Shown here: positions 35,562-42,951 of the stretch, one piece after another
Layout of the letters: each line of letters starts with the position of its first letter
How positions within the stretch are numbered: position 1 is the stretch's first letter
Assembly (NCBI GenBank): GCA_049585815.1
Contig: JBAVAR010000159.1
Location: 1-55,192 of the forward strand
Direction of reading: 5' to 3'
Length of the DNA stretch: 55,192 bases
Source of the DNA: DATLSM01 sp049585815
GTDB lineage: Bacteria; Actinomycetota; Thermoleophilia; Solirubrobacterales; 70-9
Position numbers and translations under genes: made by a program
The notes under the pieces: model-generated
What the model was told of the DNA's origin: nothing
What the model saw: the letters and a program-made list of their open reading frames with translations, nothing else
The model's database searches: none

Positions 35562-36566
35562 GTGACGAGAATGGACTACGAGACAACCGCAGACCGGATA
35601 GAGATCGAGGTCCACCTTGCCGCCGACGGCGGCGCGGCGATGGAGCGCGACATCCGTGCCGGCCTCACGGCCGAGCCCAAGGAGCTGGCGCCGAAGTATT
35701 TCTATGACGAGCGCGGCTCCCAGCTCTTTGAGCGAATCACCGAGCTCCCCGAGTACTACCCGACCCGCGCCGAGCGGGAGATCCTCGCCGAGCGCTCCGC
35801 CGAGATCGTTGCCGCCGCCGGCGAGCCCGAGGTGCTGGTCGAGCTCGGCTCAGGATCGGCGGCGAAGACGCGCCATCTGCTCAGCGCGATGTCCGAGCTC
35901 GGCTGCCTTGGCACCTACGTCCCGGTCGACATCTCCGAAGAGATCACCCACGGAGCCGCCCAATGTCTGGTCGAGGAGTACCCCGGCCTTGCCATCCGCG
36001 GCCTCGTCTGTGACTTCGAGCACGATCTCGAGCGGATCCCGAGCGCAGAGGGCGGCAGGCTGATCGCCTTCCTCGGCGGGACAATTGGCAACCTCTATCC
36101 GCCGGCGCGCCGCGACTTTCTCACCCGCCTTGGAGGGTTGCTCGGCCCCGGCGATCGTCTCCTCCTCGGCACCGACCTGATCAAGGAGCCCAACCGCCTG
36201 GAGGCTGCCTACGACGACGCCGCCGGTGTCACCGCCGAGTTCAACAAGAACGTCCTGGCCGTACTCAACCGCGAGCTGGGCGCTGATTTCGACCCCAGCG
36301 CCTTCGAGCACATCGCCCGCTATGACGCGGGGGAGGCGCGCATGGACATTCGCCTGCGCTCGCTCATCGACCAGACGGTCCGCGTCGATGGCTTGGAGCT
36401 CGAGATCTGCTTCGCCGCCGGTGAGGAGATGCGGACCGAGATCTCCGCCAAGTTCACCCGCGAGCGGCTGGAGGGGATCTATGAGGAGGCCGGTCTGCGC
36501 TTGACCGGGTGGTTCACCGACGCGGCCGGCGACTACGCCCTAAGCCTTGCCCAGCGCGTCGATTAG
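35562..36566 (+). CDS. egtD: L-histidine N-alpha-methyltransferase EgtD
   Basis: The protein is 334 residues, the usual size. K-Y-F-Y-D-E-R-G-S-Q-L-F-E opening, V-E-L-G-S-G-S-A-A-K-T SAM site, G-G-T-I-G-N-L and G-T-D-L-I-K-E motifs, and the N-K-N-V-L-A-V-L-N-R-E histidine-binding helix are all present. It trimethylates histidine to hercynine, the first step of ergothioneine synthesis. GTG 35562 is used; ATG 35571 is possible. Its last 27 bases overlap the convergent LLM gene. Confidence 0.94.
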   Translation: MTRMDYETTADRIEIEVHLAADGGAAMERDIRAGLTAEPKELAPKYFYDERGSQLFERITELPEYYPTRAEREILAERSAEIVAAAGEPEVLVELGSGSAAKTRHLLSAMSELGCLGTYVPVDISEEITHGAAQCLVEEYPGLAIRGLVCDFEHDLERIPSAEGGRLIAFLGGTIGNLYPPARRDFLTRLGGLLGPGDRLLLGTDLIKEPNRLEAAYDDAAGVTAEFNKNVLAVLNRELGADFDPSAFEHIARYDAGEARMDIRLRSLIDQTVRVDGLELEICFAAGEEMRTEISAKFTRERLEGIYEEAGLRLTGWFTDAAGDYALSLAQRVD

Positions 36567-37472
36567 CTCGCCGATCTTGTCGGGCGTGGTGATCGGGGTG
36601 AGGATCGGCAGGGTGATGCCGCCCTCGATGAAGGCGCCGATTCGCTCCTTCATCTCCTCCGGGGACCCGAAGATGAACATCTCCTCGATCAAGCTCCAGG
36701 GGGCGGCGGCAGCGGCGCCCTGGCGATCGCCGGCTGACCAGGCGCCGAGCATCTCCTCGATCTCCGCGCCGTAGCCGAGCCACCGGTAAAAGGCTGCATA
36801 GACCGGGACCGTGATGTAGGAGGAGAACATGAAGCGCGCCAGCGGCTCGACCGACTCCCGCTTGCCCGGTAGGCAGAAGAAGCGACAGAGCAGCTCGAAT
36901 CCCTCGGGCGCGCCGTCCAGCTGGGAAACGATCTTGGGCAGGCCGCCGAGGGGCAGGAAGTTGGTGAAGGCGCCGTCGGCGCGCTCCAGCGCAAGGTCGA
37001 GCATCCTGCCGCGCAGGGCGGCGAGCACGATCGGCACCCTCTGCGCGGGTGCGCTCTCCAGCTTGAAGCCACTCGCAGTCCGCCCTCCCTCAAGTGCGGC
37101 CCGAAGGAAGTCGAGCGTTTCGCTCACCCGGCTGAGCGGCTTCTCGAAGGGGATTTCATTCCAGCCTTCGACGATCCGGTCTGAGGAGGAGCCGATCCCG
37201 AGCACGAAACGCCCTCCCGAGGCGTCCGCCAGCGCCGCCGCCTCCTGGGCAAGCAGGGCCGGGCCGCGCTGGAAGACGCCGACGATTCCGGTCCCGAGTC
37301 GCGCCCGCTCAGTCCAGGCGGCGCTCAGCGCCAGCGGGGTGAAGCCGTCGGGCCCGTTTGTCTCGCCACTCCACAGGTCGGTGTAACCGGCGGCCTCGGC
37401 CCGCCGCACATGCTGCTCAAGCTCGGCGAGCGAGATCCCCGGTAGCGGTAGCGTCAGTCCCCAGCGTTTCAT
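36540..37472 (-). CDS. LLM-class F420-dependent oxidoreductase
   Basis: The protein is 310 residues with a luciferase-like barrel: W-G-L-T-L-P-L-P, A-E-A-A-G-Y-T-D-L-W-S-G-E, L-G-T-G-I-V-G-V-F-Q-R-G-P, D-A-S-G-G-R-F-V-L-G-I-G-S-S-S-D and E-G-W-N-E. The phrasing is close to F420-dependent actinobacterial proteins annotated by similarity to tetrahydromethanopterin reductase. The end overlaps egtD by 27 bases and the start lies inside the end of the GGDEF-EAL gene (56-base overlap), so it may be translated from that transcript. Confidence 0.87.
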   Translation of the reverse strand: MKRWGLTLPLPGISLAELEQHVRRAEAAGYTDLWSGETNGPDGFTPLALSAAWTERARLGTGIVGVFQRGPALLAQEAAALADASGGRFVLGIGSSSDRIVEGWNEIPFEKPLSRVSETLDFLRAALEGGRTASGFKLESAPAQRVPIVLAALRGRMLDLALERADGAFTNFLPLGGLPKIVSQLDGAPEGFELLCRFFCLPGKRESVEPLARFMFSSYITVPVYAAFYRWLGYGAEIEEMLGAWSAGDRQGAAAAAPWSLIEEMFIFGSPEEMKERIGAFIEGGITLPILTPITTPDKIGELIDALGKA

Positions 37473-39375
37473 CCTCAGCCGGGACCCTACCTTTGGTGGT
37501 GGCCGCGGTGGCGAGGGTCTCGGCGCCGTCGCGGACCTCGAAGCGGCGGGTCTCGGGCCACTGGCGGAAGAACGAGTCGGCGTCGTGGGCGCTGAGCGGG
37601 CGGGTGAAGAGGAACCCCTGGCCGTTGTCGCACTCCTTTGACTTGATCAGCGAGAGGTCCTGCGGCCGTTCGATCCCCTCCGCGGTCGTCTCGATCGAGA
37701 GGGCTTTGCCCAGCTGGATCAGGGTGTGGAGGAGGATCTCCCCCTCACAGCCCTCGGCGAGCTGGGAGATGAAGGAGCGATCGATCTTGAGCACATCGAC
37801 CGGGAACTGGCGCAGGTGCGCGAGGGAGGAGTAGCCGGTGCCGAAGTCATCGACGGCGATGCGGACGCCGATGTCCTTGAGCGAGGCAAGCCGCCGGGCG
37901 GTCTCCTCCGCGTTGCTCATCAGGGTTGTCTCGGTGATCTCGATCGTCAGCACCTGGGCATCCAGGCCGCTGGAGCTGAGCGCGTCGTCGACGTGAGCGA
38001 GGAGATCGTCGGTGTCGAGCTGTAGCGCGGAGACGTTGACCGCCAGGTTGAGCGGGTGACCGGCCCGTTGCCACTTGACGCCCTGGGCGCAGGCCTCCCT
38101 CAGAACCCAGGCGCCCACCTCGACGATCATCCCTGACTCCTCCAACAGCGGGATGAACTCCTCGGGCTGGACGACTCCGCGCCCCGGTCGTCGCCACCGA
38201 ATCAGCGCCTCGACCCCGGTCGGCGACATCCGCTGCAGGTCAAAGGTCGGCTGGTAGACGAGGAAGAACTCCTCGTTCGCTAGCGCCGCCTGCAGATCCA
38301 TCTCGATCTCCATCCGGGTCTGGACTTCCTCCTGCATGCCGGACTCAAAGACCAGGTAGCGGCTCTTGCCGCCCCACTTGGCCCGGTACATCGCGATGTC
38401 GGCGTCGCGCAGCAGCTCCTCGGCGGTGGATCGCCCGTCGGTTGCGATCCCGATGCTCGCCTTGACGAACACCTTCGTCTCCTCGGCGCCACTCAGCCTG
38501 AAGGGCTCCCTGAATGCTTCCAGGAGGCGCTCGGCGATCAGCTCGGGACCCGCGGCAAGCGAAAGACCGTCGGCGATCACCACGAACTCATCGCCTCCGA
38601 GTCGACCCAGCGCGTCGGTTTCACGGATCACGCCATCGAGGCGGGCGGCGACGGCACAGAGCAGCTCATCGCCGACGCTGTGGCCAAGTGAGTCGTTGAT
38701 CGCCTTGAAGTTGTCGAGGTCCACGAACAGCGCCGCAACCGGCTCCTGCTTGAGCCGCGCCCGGGTAAGGGTCTGCTCGATGCGGTCAAGGATCAGGGTC
38801 CGGTTCGGCAGGCCCGTGAGGGCATCGTGCGTTGCCAGGAAGACCAGTTCCTGCTGGCGTTTGGTCAGTTCCTCGTGGGAGCGCTGCCGCTCCCCCTCAA
38901 ATGACTGGCACATCCGCACCAGGGTGACGTCGAGGCTGCGCTGCAGCATCCGCAGCGCCTGGCCCAGCACCGGCGCCTTGACCTGCAGCTCGCGGGCGCT
39001 TTCGCTCAACACCTCGGCGGCGGAATCGCGCCAGCGCAGGCAGCGTTTGGTGACCTCGTTCAGCGGTGCCTCGCGCTGGGAGGCGAGCTGGGCAAAGATT
39101 CGCCAGGACTCCTGGCCGACCTCGCGCGCAACGTCCTCCCCCTCGCCCGCCATCCAGCGCGCGACCGCGACCGTGGAGACCGCGCCGACCTCTTCGAAGC
39201 TCTCTTCGACCACCCGGTCGAGGACCTGGCTCGAGCGGGCCGAGCGCTCCATCATCCGCTCGACCACCTCCGAGGTGCGCTCGTTGAGCGCATCCCCGAG
39301 CCGGCGAAGCGCGCTATCGGTTGCCTTGTCCTCCGATCCTCCCGCCTGCTCAACGCTGGACCGGCTGCCCGTCAT
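37417..39375 (-). CDS. Diguanylate cyclase/phosphodiesterase (GGDEF-EAL)
   Basis: The protein is 652 residues. An N-terminal helical region of about 160-190 residues has no recognised domain. Then comes a GGDEF domain with intact G-G-D-E-F and, five residues before it, an R-E-T-D allosteric I-site. An EAL domain follows with E-A-L-I-R, N-V-S-A-L-Q, E-I-T-E, D-D-F-G-T-G-Y-S-S-L, the metal-site Lys in K-I-D-R-S-F and Q-G-F-L-F. Both activities look possible, so it could make or break cyclic di-GMP. No membrane segment is seen. ATG 39375 is used; ribosome site weak. Confidence 0.93.
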   Translation of the reverse strand: MTGSRSSVEQAGGSEDKATDSALRRLGDALNERTSEVVERMMERSARSSQVLDRVVEESFEEVGAVSTVAVARWMAGEGEDVAREVGQESWRIFAQLASQREAPLNEVTKRCLRWRDSAAEVLSESARELQVKAPVLGQALRMLQRSLDVTLVRMCQSFEGERQRSHEELTKRQQELVFLATHDALTGLPNRTLILDRIEQTLTRARLKQEPVAALFVDLDNFKAINDSLGHSVGDELLCAVAARLDGVIRETDALGRLGGDEFVVIADGLSLAAGPELIAERLLEAFREPFRLSGAEETKVFVKASIGIATDGRSTAEELLRDADIAMYRAKWGGKSRYLVFESGMQEEVQTRMEIEMDLQAALANEEFFLVYQPTFDLQRMSPTGVEALIRWRRPGRGVVQPEEFIPLLEESGMIVEVGAWVLREACAQGVKWQRAGHPLNLAVNVSALQLDTDDLLAHVDDALSSSGLDAQVLTIEITETTLMSNAEETARRLASLKDIGVRIAVDDFGTGYSSLAHLRQFPVDVLKIDRSFISQLAEGCEGEILLHTLIQLGKALSIETTAEGIERPQDLSLIKSKECDNGQGFLFTRPLSAHDADSFFRQWPETRRFEVRDGAETLATAATTKGRVPAEDETLGTDATATGDLARRA

Positions 39376-39689
39376 TGGCGCCCTATCGGTTGCCGTCTGG
39401 CTCGGCTTAATGCCATTTGAGCAAATTCGACAAAATGCACAGATTCGGCCTCGATCGCGGCGCTCACGGTGAGGGGGTCTGCCGCCGCCGACATCTCCTC
39501 CATTGGGTTTCTCACCCCCCACCCGCTGCCCGGATCCCCGCAAGGCAACCCCGGCGGGCACGACCAGCGGCTCTGGGCGATCGCAACTCGCGGGCCCCCA
39601 CCCGGGTCACCGGCCCGGTGAAGTTGGCGCCCGGGCTCAGCGAGAATCAAGACCCAGGAGCTGGCGGTTCATAGATAGGCTGGCGGGCG
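39376..39689. other. Divergent intergenic region
   Basis: There are 314 bases without a convincing gene between the GGDEF-EAL gene (-) and fructose-bisphosphatase (+). It holds a 15-base palindrome, TCACCGG-C-CCGGTGA (39607-39621), about 70 bases before the glpX start, which may be an operator. Nothing else is recognised. Confidence 0.5.
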
Positions 39690-40688
39690 ATGGCCGGGGA
39701 CGCGCAAGAGAAGCCCGATCGCAATTTGGCGCTGGAGCTGGTGCGGGTTACCGAGGCCGCGGCCCTGGCCTCTGCTCGCTGGGTCGGGCGCGGGGACAAG
39801 ATCGCCGCCGACCAGGCCGCGGTCGATGCGATGCGCCATGTGCTCGACTCGGTCTCGATGGACGGGGTCGTGGTGATCGGCGAGGGCGAGAAGGACGAGG
39901 CGCCAATGCTCTACAACGGTGAGCAGATCGGCGACGGCTCCCCGCCCGTGGTCGACATCGCCGTCGACCCCCTGGAGGGGACTCGCCTCTGTGCGCTCGG
40001 CATGCCGAGCGCACTCGCCGTCATCGCTCTCGCTGAGCGCGGCACGATGTTTGATCCCGGCCCCTGCGTTTACATGGAAAAGATGGCCGGGGGAGAGGAG
40101 ATCGCCGACCTGCTTGACCTGGACCGCCCCTTGCCGGAGATGCTCAAGCTGATCGCCGAGCGCAAGGGTGCCACGATCGGCGACGTCACCGTTGTGATGC
40201 TCGATCGCCCCCGCCACGAGGAGGCGATGCGCGAAGTCCGCGAGGCCGGCGCCCGGATCCGGCTGATCATGGATGGCGACGTCTCCGCAGCACTTCTCGC
40301 GGTCAGCGACCGCTCCCCGGTGGATCTGCTCTGGGGGATCGGCGGTACCCCGGAGGGGGTGATCTCCGCCGCCGCCCTGAAGTCGATGGGTGGCGAGCTG
40401 CTCGGGCGCCTCTGGCCCCGCGAGGAGGGCGAGCGACAGGCGGCAATCGACGCCGGCTATGACCTTGAGCGCATCCTCAGCGCCGATGAGCTCTGCTCGG
40501 GCGAGGACGTCTTTTTCTCGGCCACCGGCGTCACCGACGGCGACGTCCTGCAGGGCGTCCGCTATCGCGGTCCGGGAGCCTCCACCGAATCGCTCGTCAT
40601 GCGCTCGCGCTCGGGCACCGTTCGCAGAGTCCAGGCTCGCCATGACCGCTCGAAGCTGCGCGCGGTGATCGGCGAGCGCTACGGCTGA
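39690..40688 (+). CDS. glpX: Class II fructose-1,6-bisphosphatase
   Basis: The protein is 332 residues, typical of GlpX. V-I-G-E-G-E-K-D-E-A-P-M-L (metal-binding Glu/Asp), D-P-L-E-G-T and G-G-T-P-E-G-V-I-S-A-A-A-L place it in the lithium-sensitive phosphatase fold. It dephosphorylates fructose 1,6-bisphosphate in gluconeogenesis, in keeping with growth on acetate (acetate uptake genes lie in the same window). It converges with the BrkB-family gene. Confidence 0.95.
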   Translation: MAGDAQEKPDRNLALELVRVTEAAALASARWVGRGDKIAADQAAVDAMRHVLDSVSMDGVVVIGEGEKDEAPMLYNGEQIGDGSPPVVDIAVDPLEGTRLCALGMPSALAVIALAERGTMFDPGPCVYMEKMAGGEEIADLLDLDRPLPEMLKLIAERKGATIGDVTVVMLDRPRHEEAMREVREAGARIRLIMDGDVSAALLAVSDRSPVDLLWGIGGTPEGVISAAALKSMGGELLGRLWPREEGERQAAIDAGYDLERILSADELCSGEDVFFSATGVTDGDVLQGVRYRGPGASTESLVMRSRSGTVRRVQARHDRSKLRAVIGERYG

Positions 40689-40701
40689 GCGCGGGGGGCT
40701 C

Positions 40702-41598
40702 TCAGCAGCCCGCGCAGGGTTTGTCTTTCCTCGCCCCTCGGGAGTAGGGCATCTCGCCGGTGTCGTCGAGCTCAAAGCGCAGCGAGTTGATCACCGCGCC
40801 CAGCATCAGGGCCAGGCTGAGTAGGTAAAACCAGAGCAGGGCAATGAGGACGAAGCCGAGGGTGGAGCCGAGGCGGGAGAGGCTTGAGACGTTGTCGAGG
40901 TAAATCGGAAAGAGCCAGTTGGCAAGGCCTGCAGTCAGCGTGACGAAGAGTGCTCCCGGCCAGACCGCCCGCCAGGGCATGTGCCCTTTCGGCACCGCCC
41001 AGAAAATCACGCAGCTGATCAGGAAGGTGATCAAAAGAGCGGCGCCGAGCAGCAGCGCGGTATCGATCGCCTTGATGTGGGAGAGCCCGAAGGGCAGCCG
41101 ATCGGTGCCGGTGGCGATCGCGCTCTCAAAGGCGGGCAGGAAGATGCTGGCGGCGATGAAGGCGACGACGACGATCAGCATTGCGAAGGAGAAGCGCTTC
41201 TGCTCCACCCAGCCGCGGCATTCGACGTGGTAGATGCGACAGAAGGCGGTGTCCATCGCCCCCCAGAAGGAGGCTCCGATCCAAAGCGAGCCGAAGAAGG
41301 CCGCGATCCCGATCGTGGTCGAGTTGTCCTCGATCCGGTTGAGGACATCGGTCAGGGTTCCCTGGTCGACATTGGGAAAGAGGCGGCGCAGGTCGCTGAG
41401 GACGCTGGCCTCGACCCCGCCGATGCGCAGTACCTGACCGAAGACGAAGAGGACCAGCAGGGCGAAGGGGAAGATCGCCAGCATCAGGTTGTAGGCGACC
41501 ATCGCCGAGAGCCCGGTGACATTCTCCTGGTAAGCACGCTGCCAGAAGGCGCGCAGCCAGGGGCGGGAATGAGGCGTCGAATTGGGCATTGACTTCAC
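40702..41598 (-). CDS. YihY/BrkB-family membrane protein
   Basis: The protein is 298 residues with six membrane segments. Family motifs include A-F-W-Q-R-A-Y near the start, the A-Y-N-L-M-L-A-I-F-P-F-A-L-L first helix, F-G-S-L-W-I-G-A-S and the final W-F-Y-L-L-S-L-A-L-M-L-G-A segment. Often mis-named ribonuclease BN; the true role is unknown. The tail contains a C-A-G-C pair. It is divergent from the rpoD leader, whose -35 element overlaps its first codons. Confidence 0.88.
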   Translation of the reverse strand: MKSMPNSTPHSRPWLRAFWQRAYQENVTGLSAMVAYNLMLAIFPFALLVLFVFGQVLRIGGVEASVLSDLRRLFPNVDQGTLTDVLNRIEDNSTTIGIAAFFGSLWIGASFWGAMDTAFCRIYHVECRGWVEQKRFSFAMLIVVVAFIAASIFLPAFESAIATGTDRLPFGLSHIKAIDTALLLGAALLITFLISCVIFWAVPKGHMPWRAVWPGALFVTLTAGLANWLFPIYLDNVSSLSRLGSTLGFVLIALLWFYLLSLALMLGAVINSLRFELDDTGEMPYSRGARKDKPCAGC

Positions 41599-41617
41599 AA
41601 ACTGAAGCGACTACCAT
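41589..41617 (+). promoter_or_regulatory. Candidate sigma-A promoter of rpoD leader
   Basis: TTGACT (41589-41594), a 17-base spacer and TACCAT (41612-41617) form a good match to a housekeeping promoter. An SOS-box-like sequence CGAAC-N4-GTTTG (41619-41632), one base from the actinobacterial LexA pattern CGAAC-N4-GTTCG, lies right after it. Transcription would begin near 41624. Confidence 0.55.
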
Positions 41618-41623
41618 ACGAAC

Positions 41624-41710
41624 AGACGTTTGAGAGGAATCCCTACGCCCATCTTCGGGCAATCGCAGTGCAGACTTACCTTCGCGGACCAGGTCGTGGG
41701 TCCGCTTTTT
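41624..41710 (+). ncRNA. Candidate small RNA or attenuated leader upstream of rpoD
   Basis: Between the promoter above and a T-tract terminator lies an interval of about 87 bases with no ORF. It has a small hairpin GCCC-ATCTTC-GGGC (41647-41660) and then the terminator stem. It does not look like 6S, SRP, tmRNA or another RNA I can name. It may be a free small RNA or a leader that limits read-through into rpoD. Confidence 0.45.
41684..41710 (+). terminator. Rho-independent terminator before rpoD
   Basis: GCGGACC (41684-41690), 8-base loop, GGTCCGC (41699-41705), then TTTTT (41706-41710). It is 84 bases before the rpoD ATG and points the same way, with no plus-strand gene before it. It therefore ends a short transcript or attenuates rpoD. 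Confidence 0.7.
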
Positions 41711-41793
41711 GTCGGTTGCCGCGACTTTTGGCGCGCGGCCGCATTTCAATGTCAGGACTAAACCATCTAGCGCAAGGGAACGAGTAGAAACGA

Positions 41794-42900
41794 ATGCTGG
41801 TAGCAGAGCTTCAAGAGATGGAGGAGGTCAAAGGCCTCATCACACGCGGGCAACAGCTCGGCGTGCTCACATTCGGTGATATCGCTTCGGCGGTCTCCGA
41901 GGTCGACCTGGACGAGTCCGACGTCGAGGATCTTTACGGGCACCTCGAGAAGTCGGGGATCGAGCTCGTCGAGGACATGGACCCGGCCCAGAAAGCGGCC
42001 GCGGACGCGATGCCGGTCGATACCGGCAAAAAAGGCCGGCGCCGCCAGAAACAGGCGCTTGACCTAAAGCCGGACATGACCACGGACTCCCTGCAGCTGT
42101 TCCTCAAGGACATCGGCAAGGTGCGGCTGCTGACCGCCGCGGAGGAGGTCGAACTGGCGAAGCGGATCGAGCGCGGAGACCTCGACGCGAAGCAGAAAAT
42201 GGTCGAGTCCAACCTGCGCCTGGTCGTCTCGATCGCCAAGAACTACCGCAACCAGGGTCTGCCCTTCCTCGACCTGATCCAGGAGGGAACGCTGGGGTTG
42301 GTTCGAGCGGCGGAGAAGTTTGACTACCGCAAGGGGTTCAAGTTCTCCACCTATGCGACCTGGTGGATCCGCCAGGCGATTGCCCGCGCGCTCGCCGACA
42401 AGGCGCGGACGATTCGCATCCCGGTCCACGTGGTCGAGAAGCTGAACAAGATCGGCCGCGCCGAGCGCAAGTTGGTCACCGAGCTGGGCCGCGAGCCGAC
42501 CCCGGAGGAGATCGCCGAGGTGACGGGGATCGACCCCGAGGAGGTCGACTCGATCAAGCGCTCAGCGCAGGCGCCGGTCTCCCTGGAGAAGCCGGTTGGC
42601 GACGAGGAGGAGTCGGAGTTCGGCCAGTTCATCGCCGATGAGAAGGCCGAGTCCCCGTTTGACCGCGCCGCGGACCTGCTCACCAAAGAGGCGCTGAAGG
42701 AGGCGCTGGAGAATCTCTCCTACCGCGAGCGCCGTGTGCTGGAGCTGCGCTACGGGCTCGGCGGAGAGCACCCGCGCACGCTCGATGAGGTCGGGCGTAC
42801 CTTCAACGTAACGCGTGAGCGGATCCGCCAGATCGAGAACCAGAGCCTGAAAAAGCTGCAGTCCCTGGGCGAGGCTCAAAAATTGCGAGAGGTCGCCTAA
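41794..42900 (+). CDS. rpoD: RNA polymerase principal sigma factor (RpoD/SigA)
   Basis: The protein is 368 residues, close to the short SigA of Gram-positive bacteria. It has an N-terminal region 1.1-like acidic part, region 1.2 (L-F-L-K-D-I-G), region 2 with N-L-R-L-V-V-S-I-A-K-N-Y, D-L-I-Q-E-G and F-S-T-Y-A-T-W-W-I-R-Q-A-I (2.3-2.4, -10 recognition), region 3, and region 4 with E-R-I-R-Q-I-E-N-Q-S-L-K-K-L (-35 recognition). It is the housekeeping sigma factor. The ribosome site is weak (AAGGGA, 14 bases away). Confidence 0.96.
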   Translation: MLVAELQEMEEVKGLITRGQQLGVLTFGDIASAVSEVDLDESDVEDLYGHLEKSGIELVEDMDPAQKAAADAMPVDTGKKGRRRQKQALDLKPDMTTDSLQLFLKDIGKVRLLTAAEEVELAKRIERGDLDAKQKMVESNLRLVVSIAKNYRNQGLPFLDLIQEGTLGLVRAAEKFDYRKGFKFSTYATWWIRQAIARALADKARTIRIPVHVVEKLNKIGRAERKLVTELGREPTPEEIAEVTGIDPEEVDSIKRSAQAPVSLEKPVGDEEESEFGQFIADEKAESPFDRAADLLTKEALKEALENLSYRERRVLELRYGLGGEHPRTLDEVGRTFNVTRERIRQIENQSLKKLQSLGEAQKLREVA

Positions 42901-42919
42901 GTCCGCGGTTTAAGGCGTT

Positions 42920-42951
42920 GAACATCCCGGCCGATAGTGGTCGGGATGTTC
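42920..42951 (+). promoter_or_regulatory. Hairpin covering the pilT2 start codon
   Basis: GAACATCCCGGCC (42920-42932), loop GATAGT, GGTCGGGATGTTC (42939-42951): 13 pairs, 12 Watson-Crick and one G-U. The ATG of pilT2 (42946) is inside the 3' arm and an in-frame GTG (42937) begins in the loop. There is no T-tract. It could block translation, slow read-through from rpoD, or be a protein-binding palindrome in DNA. Confidence 0.65.

Noticed and set aside
41624..41710. 6S RNA, SRP RNA or tmRNA
   Set aside because: The short interval lacks the long bulged helix of 6S, the SRP Alu/S-domain consensus and a tRNA-like end.
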